A stretch of DNA of 62,424 bases. Origin: Frankia sp. AiPa1 (lineage in GTDB: Bacteria > Actinomycetota > Actinomycetes > Frankiales > Frankiaceae). The stretch is taken from NCBI RefSeq assembly GCF_023243075.1, contig NZ_JALKFZ020000159.1:1-62424 (forward strand), given 5' to 3'. Positions 46,892 to 56,313 of the stretch are shown here, piece by piece (within the stretch, counting starts at the first letter, position 1; each line of letters opens with the position of its first letter). Made by a program: the position numbers and the translations under genes. Under the pieces are notes generated by a model that was not told the DNA's origin, did not search any database, and saw only the letters and a program-made list of their open reading frames with translations.

Positions 46892-49450
46892 GTGAGAGCC
46901 CTACGACGGTTCACCGTCCGTGCCCAGCTCCCGGAGCAGCTCGCTCCGCTGGGGGAACTAGTCCTGAATCTCCGCTGGTCCTGGCACCCGGAGACCCTCG
47001 ATCTGTTCGAGTCGGTCGATCCGGAGCTGTGGCGGGCCACGAAGGGAGATCCGGTCCGGCTGCTCGGCGAGGTCGACCACGACCGGCTCGTCGCGCTCGC
47101 CGCCGACCGCCGGTTCGTGCGCCGGCTGACCGACATCAACGATGACCTGCAGGACTATCTGAGCACGGATCTGTGGTACCAGCGGCAGAACCTGGCGGAC
47201 ACGCCCGCGGCGATCGCGTACTTCTCACCCGAGTTCGGCATCACCGAGGTGCTGCCGCAGTACTCCGGCGGCCTCGGCATCCTCGCCGGAGACCACCTGA
47301 AGACCGCGAGTGACCTCGGCGTGCCGATCGTCGGCGTGGGTCTGCTGTACCGGGCGGGATACTTCGTCCAGTCGCTGTCCCGTGACGGCTGGCAGCAGGA
47401 GCGCTACCCGGGCATCGACCCGCACGGCCTGCCGCTGACCCAGCTCACCGACGCGGGCGGCCGTCCGGTGAAGGTCGCCGTCGGCCTGCCCGAGGGTCGC
47501 ACCCTGCACGCGCAGATCTGGAAGGCGCAGGTCGGCCGGGTGCCGCTGCTGCTGCTCGACTCGGACGTCGAGGACAACCAGCCGGCCGAGCGCGGGGTCA
47601 CCGACCGGCTCTACGGCGGCGGCACCGACCACCGGCTGCTGCAGGAGATGCTGCTCGGCATCGGCGGGGTGCGAGCTCTGCGCGCCTACGCGACGGTCAC
47701 CGGAACGCCCGCGCCCGAGGTCTACCACACCAACGAGGGGCATGCGGGCTTCCTCGGCCTGGAGCGCATCCGGGAACTCACCGAGACCGGCCTGAGCTTC
47801 GACGAGGCGCTGGAGGCCGCGCGCGCAGGAACCCTGTTCACCACGCACACCCCGGTGCCCGCCGGCATCGACCGCTTCCCCCGCGACCTCGTCGCCCGTC
47901 ACTTCGGCGGGGACAACTCCTGGCCGGGCGTGCCGGTCGAGCGGATCCTCGATCTCGGCGTCGAGGCCGACCCGAACGTGTTCAACATGGCCCACATGGG
48001 GCTGCGGCTGGCCCAGCGTTCCAACGGCGTCAGCAAGCTGCACGGCATCGTCAGCCGGGAGATGTTCGCGGGCCTGTGGCCCGGGTTCGACGCCGCCGAG
48101 GTGCCGATCGGCTCGGTCACCAACGGTGTGCATGCCCCGACCTGGGTCTCGCGTACCGTGCTGGAACTCGCCGACCGCGAGCTCGGCCCCGGCCTGCTCG
48201 CCGACGACGCGGCCGGCTTCGGCGCGTTCGCCACGCTGGACGACGAGGTCATCTGGACCGCGCGCCGGGCGCTGCGGGAACGGCTCGTCGCCGAGGTCCG
48301 CCGCCGGTTGCGGGCGTCCTGGCTGGAGCGGGGCGCCGCCCCCGGCGAGCTCGACTGGATCGAGTCGGTGTTCGATCCGGACGTCCTGACCATCGGCTTC
48401 GCCCGCCGGGTGCCGTCCTACAAGCGCCTCACGCTGATGCTGCGTGACCGCGACCGGCTGCGCCGCCTGCTGCTGCACCCCGAGCGGCCGGTGCAGATGG
48501 TCATCGCCGGCAAGGCCCATCCCGCCGACGACGGTGGCAAGCAGCTTGTCCAACAGATCGTGCAGTTCGCCGACGACCCGGCCGTCCGTGCCCGGATCGT
48601 GTTCCTGCCCGACTACGACATCGGCATGGCCCGGTTTCTCTACTCCGGCTCCGATGTCTGGCTGAACAACCCGCTGCGCCCGCTGGAGGCCTGTGGCACG
48701 TCCGGGATGAAGGCGGCGCTCAACGGCTGCCTCAACCTGTCCATCCGGGACGGCTGGTGGGACGAGCTGTACGACGGCCAGAACGGCTGGGCGATCCCCA
48801 CCGCCGACGGCGTCGAGGACCCTGACCGCCGCGACGACATCGAGTCCGTCGCGCTCTACGACCTGCTGGAGAACACCGTCGCCACCCGGTTCTACGACCG
48901 GGAGACCGCCGGCTCCCCGCCGCGGCGCTGGACGGCGATGGTCAAGCACACCCTGTCCACCCTCGGCCCGCAGGTGCTGGCCAGCCGGATGGTGCAGGAG
49001 TACGTCGAGCGGTACTACGTCCCGGCTGGGGTCTCGGCCCGCACGGTGGCCGCGGACGGCCTCGCCGGTGCCCGCGACCTGTCGGCGTGGAAGGCGCGGG
49101 TGCGCGCCGCCTGGCCGGGGGTGCGGGTGCTCAACGTCGATTCCGCCGGTCTCGGCGACACCCCCCAGGTGGGCCAGTCGCTGGTGGTGCGGGCGACGAT
49201 CGATCTCGGCGGCCTCGGCCCGGACGACGTCGACGTCATCGCCTCCTATGGCCGGGTGGACCTCGCCGACCGGATCGCCGCACCGGGCGCCCTCTCACTG
49301 AGTCACGTTGAGGACGGCGACGGCTCCCATCGCTACGAGGGTGTCATCGAGCTCGGTCGCACCGGGCCGTTCGGGTACACCGTGCGGGTCCTGCCGCGCC
49401 ACCCGCTGGCCGCTAGCGTCGCCGAGCTCGGCCTGGTCGCGAACCCGTAG
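46892..49450 (+). CDS. glgP: Alpha-glucan (glycogen) phosphorylase
   Basis: 852 residues. GT35 enzyme releasing glucose-1-phosphate from alpha-1,4-glucan, actinobacterial type with the N-terminal DUF3417 region (PLGELVLNLRWSWHPETLDL). Catalytic features: YFSPEFGITEVLPQYSGGLG, VYHTNEGHAGFLGLER, FTTHTPVPAGIDRF, FARRVPSYKR and the pyridoxal-phosphate Lys in ACGTSGMKAALNGCLNLS. GTG 46892 begins VRALRRFTVRAQLP, the family start. A C-terminal beta domain follows ~730. It is convergent with glgX, so both degradation enzymes are adjacent although not co-transcribed. Confidence 0.95.
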   Translation: MRALRRFTVRAQLPEQLAPLGELVLNLRWSWHPETLDLFESVDPELWRATKGDPVRLLGEVDHDRLVALAADRRFVRRLTDINDDLQDYLSTDLWYQRQNLADTPAAIAYFSPEFGITEVLPQYSGGLGILAGDHLKTASDLGVPIVGVGLLYRAGYFVQSLSRDGWQQERYPGIDPHGLPLTQLTDAGGRPVKVAVGLPEGRTLHAQIWKAQVGRVPLLLLDSDVEDNQPAERGVTDRLYGGGTDHRLLQEMLLGIGGVRALRAYATVTGTPAPEVYHTNEGHAGFLGLERIRELTETGLSFDEALEAARAGTLFTTHTPVPAGIDRFPRDLVARHFGGDNSWPGVPVERILDLGVEADPNVFNMAHMGLRLAQRSNGVSKLHGIVSREMFAGLWPGFDAAEVPIGSVTNGVHAPTWVSRTVLELADRELGPGLLADDAAGFGAFATLDDEVIWTARRALRERLVAEVRRRLRASWLERGAAPGELDWIESVFDPDVLTIGFARRVPSYKRLTLMLRDRDRLRRLLLHPERPVQMVIAGKAHPADDGGKQLVQQIVQFADDPAVRARIVFLPDYDIGMARFLYSGSDVWLNNPLRPLEACGTSGMKAALNGCLNLSIRDGWWDELYDGQNGWAIPTADGVEDPDRRDDIESVALYDLLENTVATRFYDRETAGSPPRRWTAMVKHTLSTLGPQVLASRMVQEYVERYYVPAGVSARTVAADGLAGARDLSAWKARVRAAWPGVRVLNVDSAGLGDTPQVGQSLVVRATIDLGGLGPDDVDVIASYGRVDLADRIAAPGALSLSHVEDGDGSHRYEGVIELGRTGPFGYTVRVLPRHPLAASVAELGLVANP

Positions 49451-49485
49451 GTCTCCGGTCCCCTTCGACGCGACTCCCGCACCAT

Positions 49486-49517
49486 GGCCCGGTACGACGA
49501 CATCCGCGTACCGGGCC
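49486..49517. terminator. Hairpin between glgP and glgX
   Basis: Perfect 11-base stem GGCCCGGTACG / CGTACCGGGCC with a 10-base loop, between convergent genes. Confidence 0.6.
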
Positions 49518-49544
49518 TTGGCAGTTGGGGAGCTTCGCACCCCC

Positions 49545-49604
49545 GGGAAGTCTGGCAGCCCTGGGGAGTCTGGCGGCCCTGGGGAGTGTGGCGGCCCGGG
49601 GGAG
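49545..49604. repeat. 18-bp tandem repeat between glgP and glgX
   Basis: 3.3 copies of GGGGAGTCTGGCGGCCCT with a few changes, just before the glgX stop. Role unknown. Confidence 0.85.
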
Positions 49605-49616
49605 AGCGCTGGTGGC

Positions 49617-52055
49617 TCAGGCCGGTGGATGCGTCCGCAGCAGGACGACGCTGCGGGCGGCCACCGCCAGCTCCGCCCCCGCCGCCAGCACCCGTCGGGG
49701 CGCCGACCGCGTCGCCGGAAAGCCGCCGAGATCCTCCTCGGCGGTGTCCAGCAGCAGGTCGAGTCGTTCGGCCCAGGGCGCGCCGGGCAGCGTGACGCTG
49801 GTGTCGGTGCCGTCCGGATGCAGGATGCACAGCAGCCCCGTCTGGTCACCGACCGTCGACGTGCCCAGGCCCCCGGCCCGCGCCGCGCCGTCGACTCCGG
49901 AGCCGCCGAGTTCGCCCACCCGCTCGCCATCCGGTCCGTCCGCGGCGCCGGCGATGTGGGCGACGAGAGTGACCAGGTGGGCGGCCCACCAGTCCGCCTG
50001 GGACATCACCTTTCCGTCCTCGCGCAGCCAGGTGATGTCGGCCAGCCGTCCCGGCTCCGACTCGCCGCCGTGGAAGAACCGGTCCCGGTGCAGCGACGCC
50101 AGCTCACCCCGCATGGACAGCAGGCCCGCGACCAGCGACGCCAGCAGGGGATCGGGCCCCGCGGGATCATCGGCCCCGACGGCGGCATCAGCCTGCCCGG
50201 GCTCTCCCGTTCCCGCGGCTGCCCCGGCGCGACCGCGACCGCGAGCGCGACCGTCGGGCCTCGCGGGAACGCCCGCCTCCGGCTCGGGCCAGGCCAGCCA
50301 GGATGTCTCGTTGTCCTGGCAGTAAGCGTTGTTGTTGCCGCTCTGGGTGCGGCCGAGCTCGTCCCCGGCGAGCAGCATCGGGACCCCGGCGGACAGCAGC
50401 AGCGTGGTGAGCAGCCCCCGGCGTACCCGGCGGCGGGTGGCGAGAATGCCCGGATCGTCGGTCGGGCCCTCGGCGCCGTAGTTCGCCGAGCGGTTGTCCG
50501 ACTCGCCGTCCCGGTTGCCCTCACCGTTGGCCTCGTTGTGCTTGCCGGCATACGAGACGAGGTCGGCCAGCGGGAACCCGTCGTGCGCGGTCACGAAGTT
50601 GACCGACGCCCATGGCCGGCGTCCGCCATGCTCGAACAGGTCGGAGGAGCCGGTGAGCCGGTAGCCGAGGTCGGCGACGCTGCTGGTGCGCCCGTTCCAG
50701 ACATCGCGCACCGTGTCCCGGTAACGACCGTTCCACTCGGCCCACGGCGCGGGGAACGCCCCGACCTGGTAGCCGTCGGAGCCCACGTCCCAGGGTTCGG
50801 CGATCAGTTTGACCGACGAGAGCAACGGATCGGCGTGGATCGCGGTGAGCAGCGGCGCCGCCGGGTCGAAGCCGTCCGGGTTGCGCGCGAGCGCCGTGGC
50901 CAGGTCGAAGCGGAACCCGTCCACGCCCATCTCGGTGACCCAGTACCGCAGCGAGTCGCAGATCAGCCGCACCACGTGCGGATTCGTCACGTTGAGCGTG
51001 TTGCCGCAGCCGGTGACGTCCCGGTAGCGACGGGAGTCAGCGGGCTCGACCCGGTAGTAGGTCGTGTTGTCCAGGCCGCGCAGCGACAGCGTCGGCCCCC
51101 GCTCGCTGCCCTCGGCGCTGTGGTTGTAGACGACGTCGAGCAGGACCTCGATGCCGGCGGCGTGCAGCGCGGACACCATCGTCTGGAACTCGTGCGCCGG
51201 GTCCTCGGTGGCGGCGTAGGCGGCGTGCGGCGCGAAGAACGCCAGGGTGTTGTACCCCCAGTAGTTGGTCTTCGAGGCCTCGAGCAGGAACGGTTCGGTG
51301 ACCGAGGCGTGCACCGGCAGCAGCTCGACGGCGGTGATCCCGAGCCGCGCCAGGCGGTCCACGACCACCGGATGACCCAGGCCCGCGTAGGTGCCCCGCA
51401 GCTGCGCCGGCAGCCCGGGATGCCGCCGGGTCAGGCCACGCACATGCGCCTCATACACGACCGTACGTGACCAGGGGGTGGCGGGACGGTTCTCGGCCGG
51501 ATGAGAGAACGGACCCGTCCAGACCGAGCCCTGGGGTTCGGCCGGACCGAACCGGCCGGTGTCCGCCCTGCGCCGCCGGGCCGGCCGGAGCGGTCTGACG
51601 GCGGGGCCGAGCCGTCCACCCGCGCCGGTGACGACGCAGCGAGGGACATACGGCGCCGAATCGCGCTGGTCCGGGTCACGTCCGTAGGGATCACCGCCGC
51701 CGAAGCCGTAGATCGCCGGATCGGTGCGCAGGGCGCCGGACAGCAGCCGGGCATACGGGTCGACCAGGAGTTTCGCCGGGTTGTACCGCTGGCCGCGGTC
51801 CGGGTCATACGGCCCGTGGGCCCGCAGCCCGTAGTGCTCCCCGGGCTGGACCCCGGGCAGGTAGCCGTGCCAGACCCCGCCATCCCGCTCGGGCAGTCGG
51901 TGCCGGGTCTCGGCCCCGGACGCGTCGAACCGGCAGTATTCGACCGTGTCAGCCCCCGGGGCGACGACGGCGATGTTCACCCCGGCCCCGTCGAACGTCA
52001 CCCCGAGCGGCTCCGGCGCGCCCGGGGCAACAGTGATACCTCGGACGTCGGACAT
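49617..52055 (-). CDS. glgX: Glycogen debranching enzyme GlgX
   Basis: 812 residues. GH13_11 isoamylase-type enzyme that hydrolyses alpha-1,6 branches, usually from phosphorylase limit dextrin. Seen: N-terminal PEPLGVTFDGAGVNIAVVAP, YEAHVRGLTRRHPG, EVLLDVVYNHSAEG, GVDGFRFDLATALARN (nucleophile Asp), KLIAEPWDVGSDGYQVG (acid Glu), NFVTAHDGFPLADLVSY and LLAGDELGRTQSGNNNAYCQ. Two Arg/Gly/Ala-rich insertions (~160-190 and ~605-640) lengthen it beyond the usual ~700. ATG 52055 begins MSDVRGITVAPG; no clear ribosome site. The frame is open to 52106. Divergent from the enoyl-CoA hydratase gene. Confidence 0.94.
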   Translation of the reverse strand: MSDVRGITVAPGAPEPLGVTFDGAGVNIAVVAPGADTVEYCRFDASGAETRHRLPERDGGVWHGYLPGVQPGEHYGLRAHGPYDPDRGQRYNPAKLLVDPYARLLSGALRTDPAIYGFGGGDPYGRDPDQRDSAPYVPRCVVTGAGGRLGPAVRPLRPARRRRADTGRFGPAEPQGSVWTGPFSHPAENRPATPWSRTVVYEAHVRGLTRRHPGLPAQLRGTYAGLGHPVVVDRLARLGITAVELLPVHASVTEPFLLEASKTNYWGYNTLAFFAPHAAYAATEDPAHEFQTMVSALHAAGIEVLLDVVYNHSAEGSERGPTLSLRGLDNTTYYRVEPADSRRYRDVTGCGNTLNVTNPHVVRLICDSLRYWVTEMGVDGFRFDLATALARNPDGFDPAAPLLTAIHADPLLSSVKLIAEPWDVGSDGYQVGAFPAPWAEWNGRYRDTVRDVWNGRTSSVADLGYRLTGSSDLFEHGGRRPWASVNFVTAHDGFPLADLVSYAGKHNEANGEGNRDGESDNRSANYGAEGPTDDPGILATRRRVRRGLLTTLLLSAGVPMLLAGDELGRTQSGNNNAYCQDNETSWLAWPEPEAGVPARPDGRARGRGRAGAAAGTGEPGQADAAVGADDPAGPDPLLASLVAGLLSMRGELASLHRDRFFHGGESEPGRLADITWLREDGKVMSQADWWAAHLVTLVAHIAGAADGPDGERVGELGGSGVDGAARAGGLGTSTVGDQTGLLCILHPDGTDTSVTLPGAPWAERLDLLLDTAEEDLGGFPATRSAPRRVLAAGAELAVAARSVVLLRTHPPA

Positions 52056-52276
52056 TCGGCTGACGCTAGCCGACGTCGGACCTTGCTGCCGGCCGAACAA
52101 CCACATACGTCACAGTAAGCGACGCCGAGCACGGTTCGTCCCACGCAGCGCAACCGGTGGGACCTTTCGGTAGGGGTCGCGCGCACGCCGCCCCGCTCGC
52201 GAGAGCGATGAAGATCAGCGTCGGTCGTCCTATCGTGGCCTGCGGCGGATTGACCCACGGTGGAAGGACCACGCAG

Positions 52277-53053
52277 ATGAGTATCGTGCGGCTTGAGGTC
52301 GACGGGGGAATCGGCACGATCCGGCTCGATCGGCCGCCGATGAACGCCCTGGACGCCGAGGTGGCCGCGCAGCTACGGGAGATCGCCCTCGAGGTCACCC
52401 GGGACCCGGCGATCCGCGCGGTCGTTCTCTACGGCGGGGAGAAGGTGTTCGCCGCGGGAGCCGACATCAAGAAGATGGTGTCGATGGACTTCGCCGAGGC
52501 GTCCGCCTGGGATCGTGACCTGTCCACCACGTTCGAGCAGATCGCCCGGATCCCGAAGCCGGTGGTCGCCGCGATCACCGGCTACGCGCTTGGCGGGGGA
52601 CTGGAGCTGGCGCTGTGCGCGGACTTCCGGGTGTTCGCCGAGAACGCGAAGGTGGGCGTGCCGGAGATCCTGCTCGGCGTCATCCCCGGCGCGGGCGGTA
52701 CGCAGCGGCTGCCCCGGCTGATCGGGCCGGCCCGGGCGAAGGACCTGATCTTCAGCGGCCGACAGGTGCGCGCGGACGAGGCCGCGCGGATCGGCCTGGC
52801 CGACGTCGTCGTGCCCGCCGCGGAGGTTTTCGACCAGGCCCGCGAGATCGCCGAACGGTACGTGCATGGTCCGGCGCTGGCGCTGGCGGCGGCGAAGCAG
52901 GCCATCGACGAGGGCGGGGAGCTGGCCCTGTCGGAGGCGTTGCGGCTGGAGACGGCGCTGTTCGTGGGCCTCTGGGGCAGCGAGGACCGGCGGATCGGCA
53001 TGGAGTCGTTCGTCGCCGACGGCCCCGGCAAGGCGAAGTTCTCCGGCCGCTGA
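52277..53053 (+). CDS. Enoyl-CoA hydratase/isomerase family protein
   Basis: 258 residues. Crotonase fold, hydrates trans-2-enoyl-CoA in fatty acid degradation. Oxyanion-hole segments are intact: FAAGADIKKMVSMDF and AITGYALGGGLELALCADFR. The catalytic Glu pair is at the usual sites (GLELALC region and VPEILLGVIPGAGGTQRLPR). ATG 52277 with GGAAGGA (52262-52268) is preferred; the frame is open to 52157. It could work with the thiolase and hydroxyacyl-CoA dehydrogenase at the left of the window, but nothing links them except pathway. Convergent with the following membrane phosphoesterase gene. Confidence 0.93.
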   Translation: MSIVRLEVDGGIGTIRLDRPPMNALDAEVAAQLREIALEVTRDPAIRAVVLYGGEKVFAAGADIKKMVSMDFAEASAWDRDLSTTFEQIARIPKPVVAAITGYALGGGLELALCADFRVFAENAKVGVPEILLGVIPGAGGTQRLPRLIGPARAKDLIFSGRQVRADEAARIGLADVVVPAAEVFDQAREIAERYVHGPALALAAAKQAIDEGGELALSEALRLETALFVGLWGSEDRRIGMESFVADGPGKAKFSGR

Positions 53054-53056
53054 CCG

Positions 53057-54136
53057 CTACCGCATGGCCAGATCGGCGATGATCGGGAGATGGTCGCTGC
53101 CGAACTCGCGGCCGACCTGGAAGCCGGTGACGGCGAACGCGGGTGAGGCCAGCACGTGGTCGATGCGCAGCACCGGCGGCACGATCACCGCGGTGGCGCT
53201 CCACGTCGGCTCCCATCCGCCGCCGACGACGTCGTGGGCGTCGCGGACACCGGCGTCGACGAGCTGGCGGAACGGGCGGTGGTCCCGGGTGGCGTTGAAG
53301 TCACCGGCCATGACCACCGGGAGGGTGGCTGCCCCCGCCTCGTGGCGCAGGTCGGTGAGCTGGGTGCGCCAGCGGCTGGTGAAGGCGCTGGACGTCGGCG
53401 AGATGGTGTGCACGGCGTACAGCACGAAGCGCCGGTTCTCGTCGACCTCGACGGTGGCCCGCAGCGACGTCGACCCGCCGATGACCGGCGCGGACGCGTC
53501 CCGCAGCGGAAACCTCGAGTAGATCGCCGCGCCGGACGCGCCCAGGTGCGGATGGACCTCGTGGTAGGCATAGGGCCGCAGCGCGCCGGTGGAGCTCACC
53601 CGGGACAGCGTCAGCGGCGTCAGCTCGACGAGGACGAGCACGTCGGGATTGGCGGAACGGATCTGCGCGCCCAGCCGGTCGGCGTGCACGTTGTCGTAGC
53701 GCAGGTTGGCCGACATCACCCGCAGCCGGGCCGAGCCGGATGCGGCGTTTTCGGCGTGCCCGGGCAGCAGTTCGGGCACGGTCCAGAACGCGTGGACGGC
53801 GACGAGAGCCACCGAGAGGATCAGCAGGAGGTTGCGCCGCCGGGCGAAGGCCACCGCGACGCTGGCGTAGGCCGGCAGATAGAGCAGCGGCGTGAGCGCG
53901 TTGACGACGGTGTACGGCCAGTCGATCGCATCATCGAGACGCACCAGGCGGCCGAGCGCGAGCAACGCGAGAACCACCGTCACCACCCAGGCCACGATGG
54001 TGATCTGCTCGGGTACGCCCGGGACCGTCCAGGTTCTGGGCTCCGGGGCGGCGACCGGTATGTCGCCGGGCGAGGAGGGCGGGGGCGGGGGTGGTGTGTC
54101 CGGCGGGGTCGGCCCGGATTCCTGGGTGGAACTCAC
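53057..54136 (-). CDS. Membrane-anchored endonuclease/exonuclease/phosphatase-family protein
   Basis: 359 residues. A Pro-rich cytosolic N-terminus is followed by three membrane segments: ~42-64 (ITIVAWVVTVVLALLALG), ~75-95 (VVNALTPLLYLPAYASVAVA) and ~102-120 (LLLILSVALVAVHAFW). The EEP domain covers ~135-358, with MSANLRYDN, PDVLVLVELTP, VVMAGDFNATRDHRPF and the final FGSDHLPIIADL. These are the metal and catalytic positions of the DNase I-like phosphodiesterase/phosphatase fold. The catalytic part is probably outside the membrane. Substrate could be a nucleic acid, phospholipid or inositol phosphate; not decidable. GTG 54136 with TAGGAA upstream. Confidence 0.85.
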   Translation of the reverse strand: MSSTQESGPTPPDTPPPPPPSSPGDIPVAAPEPRTWTVPGVPEQITIVAWVVTVVLALLALGRLVRLDDAIDWPYTVVNALTPLLYLPAYASVAVAFARRRNLLLILSVALVAVHAFWTVPELLPGHAENAASGSARLRVMSANLRYDNVHADRLGAQIRSANPDVLVLVELTPLTLSRVSSTGALRPYAYHEVHPHLGASGAAIYSRFPLRDASAPVIGGSTSLRATVEVDENRRFVLYAVHTISPTSSAFTSRWRTQLTDLRHEAGAATLPVVMAGDFNATRDHRPFRQLVDAGVRDAHDVVGGGWEPTWSATAVIVPPVLRIDHVLASPAFAVTGFQVGREFGSDHLPIIADLAMR

Positions 54137-54310
54137 GATTCCTAGAGTGCCCGCCCGGCTCGCCCGGCAGCGCGCAGGGTACCCGGCAAGGGCGCCGCTA
54201 CCCTGCGGCCGGGCGCGAGCCTGAGGCGACGCGCGGCGGGCCAGAGCCCGGTGTGGCGGTGGAGGGGAAGCGCGCTGGAGGCAGGCGGTGGGAGTAACAG
54301 GTGAGGAGCG

Positions 54311-55711
54311 TCAGGCGGCGCAGGGACCGCCGCTGGCGTGGCGACCGTGCCGCAGCAGCGGCCGGGCTCGTGCCTGCCATTCCCGCACGGCCACAGTGGC
54401 GTGGGTGTCGAGGGCCTGGTTGAGCTCGGAGAGCTTGGTGGTGATGCGCAGTGAGGTGACCTGGCCGGCAACGTCGAGGGCCCGTCCGCCGGCTTCGAGT
54501 GCGCCCTCCAGGTCCGGCGAGCTGCGCCGCAGGCGGGTCAGCGCCAGATCCGCCTCGGCGTAGCTGCGGGTGCGGGCGCGGGCGGCACCCTGCAGCTCGC
54601 GGGCCTGCAGCAGCATCCGTTCGGCTTCCTTCGCCCGGTTGAGCAGCAGCAGGCAGTGCCCGCGGCATTCCAACGCGTCTCCGCCGTTGTAGTGGCCGGC
54701 CCACGGCGGCGACTCCTCGCTATCCGCCTGGGAGATCGCGTGGTCCATCTTGTCCAGGGCGTCCCGGCAGCCGTTCTCGTCGCCGTTGCGGGCCAGCGCC
54801 CAGGCGTGCTTGTCGAACAGCATCGCGCGGACGGTCGGCGTCGAGTAGTCGGCCGAGCGGTTCAGCGCGGCCCGGGCCAGGGCCAGGCTCTGCCGCATGT
54901 GGCTGAGCTGCGCGGCCTGGTCGCTCATTCCGGACAGCACGCGCCCGGCGAGCATGGCGTCGTCGGCGTGTTCGGCGAGGCTCAGGGCCTGGATGTAGTA
55001 GCGCTGGGCCAGACCGTGGCGTTGGCTGTCCTGAGCGAGCCAGCCGGTGAACTGGGTGAGTTCGGCCAGGGCGCTGAACAGGTCGGGGTCGGGCCGTCGG
55101 TCGCGGGCAGCCCGGGTCTGGTCGTGCAGGAAGCTGATGACCTGGGGGCGGATCTCGCCGCTGCCGAACTTGGCATCGAGTCGGCGGAAGGTCTCGGTCA
55201 CGTCGCGGATGAGGGCGCCGCCGCCCGCGCTCGGTCGGTGGGCGTCGGTGATGCGGTCGATCACGCCGGTGAGGCTGGACAGGACCGGATCGGCGAAGGC
55301 GGAGGCTATGAAGGCTGTGCTTTCCTGCAGCAGCTCGCGTCGATGCATGTCACGTCCCGAAAGTCCAGCAAGCGTGCGCAGGGTCTCCACGGGAGCACCC
55401 GCGCCGGTCAGGCCGAGGTCGTCGCGGCGGTAGGACTCGCCCCGCCAGCCCAGGTCGTTGGGCAGGACGGGATAGCCGAGCCCGGCCGAGAGCTCGGCCG
55501 CGGCGAGCTCGGCGACCATCGGGTCCCGCGGGCGCATGCCACGCCGCCAGTGACCGACCGTGGTGCGGGCCAACCCCAGATCGATCTGCCGCTGCTGCCG
55601 GGCGCGGGCGTTGACCTGGGCGGCGAACCTGGTGTCGGATACCCCGGCCTCGCGCAGCAGGCGGGCGAAAGCCGAGGTATCCGTCGAATCGTCTGATGGT
55701 GTTTTCGACAT
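54311..55711 (-). CDS. XRE-type/TPR transcriptional regulator (NsdA-like)
   Basis: 466 residues. Residues ~8-65 look like a helix-turn-helix domain (FARLLREAGVSDTRFAAQVN, then LARTTVGHWRRGMRP). The rest is all-helical with TPR-like repeats (LALARAALNRSADYS, RGHCLLLLNRAKEAERML, LQGAARARTRSYAEADLALT). This matches actinomycete regulators of the NsdA type, which affect development and antibiotic production in Streptomyces; the role here is inferred only. ATG 55711 (MSKTPSDD) is preceded by a good GGGGGAA site; the frame is open to 55768. Confidence 0.8.
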   Translation of the reverse strand: MSKTPSDDSTDTSAFARLLREAGVSDTRFAAQVNARARQQRQIDLGLARTTVGHWRRGMRPRDPMVAELAAAELSAGLGYPVLPNDLGWRGESYRRDDLGLTGAGAPVETLRTLAGLSGRDMHRRELLQESTAFIASAFADPVLSSLTGVIDRITDAHRPSAGGGALIRDVTETFRRLDAKFGSGEIRPQVISFLHDQTRAARDRRPDPDLFSALAELTQFTGWLAQDSQRHGLAQRYYIQALSLAEHADDAMLAGRVLSGMSDQAAQLSHMRQSLALARAALNRSADYSTPTVRAMLFDKHAWALARNGDENGCRDALDKMDHAISQADSEESPPWAGHYNGGDALECRGHCLLLLNRAKEAERMLLQARELQGAARARTRSYAEADLALTRLRRSSPDLEGALEAGGRALDVAGQVTSLRITTKLSELNQALDTHATVAVREWQARARPLLRHGRHASGGPCAA

Positions 55712-56313
55712 TGTTCCCCCGTCGATGTTGTGGGCGACCGTCGTCCAAGTCGGTTGCGCTGCGCGCATCCCACGGGGCAGAAAGTAGTTGATCGTTCACG
55801 TGCTGGGGAAGGGGGTGTGCAGAAGATGGCCGAAATGCACGCCGTTTCAGGACGGAAGCCTCTGGCGAACACGCCACGCTCGGCTGCCTGTTCCGGCGGG
55901 ATCCGCAGGTCGTGCGCCTGAGATGGGCTGGTCGTGGCCTCCGCGTGGTACCGGTGTGTCATCGCGAGGTCGCCGATGTGTGATGGTGGCCGGCACTGGG
56001 CGGCACTGGGACGGGTGTCCGGCGGCTGTGGTTGCGCCGATGGGTGCCTGTAGCTGTAATGGATCGACGTAGTGGCATTCGGTCACCGGCGCCGCGGCGC
56101 CGTGATAGTCCCGTCACTAGGGATGGCCCCGTCGGGGTGCACGGACTAACCTCGGTGACGGCGTGTAGCCGTGATCGGTTCGCGGGGCGGCCGTCCAGGT
56201 CAGGGGCTTGGTGTGGCCCGCACCCTGCAACCGATCATCGAGCGCGGGAGCGCCCCAGATGCGACGATGTCAAGAGCACTGACATCGGAAGTTGGCTACG
56301 GAGGCCCCAAGGC
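55712..56313. other. Divergent intergenic region before etfB
   Basis: 602 bases between the NsdA-like gene and etfB. No gene is supported. The only notable structure is the 16-base palindrome CGGCGCCGCGGCGCCG at 56087-56102. Promoters for both genes must lie here, but no clear boxes are seen. Confidence 0.4.

Noticed and set aside
49308..51470. Open frame of ~720 codons opposite glgX and the end of glgP
   Set aside because: Antisense shadow; no recognisable domain, while GlgX motifs are intact on the minus strand.
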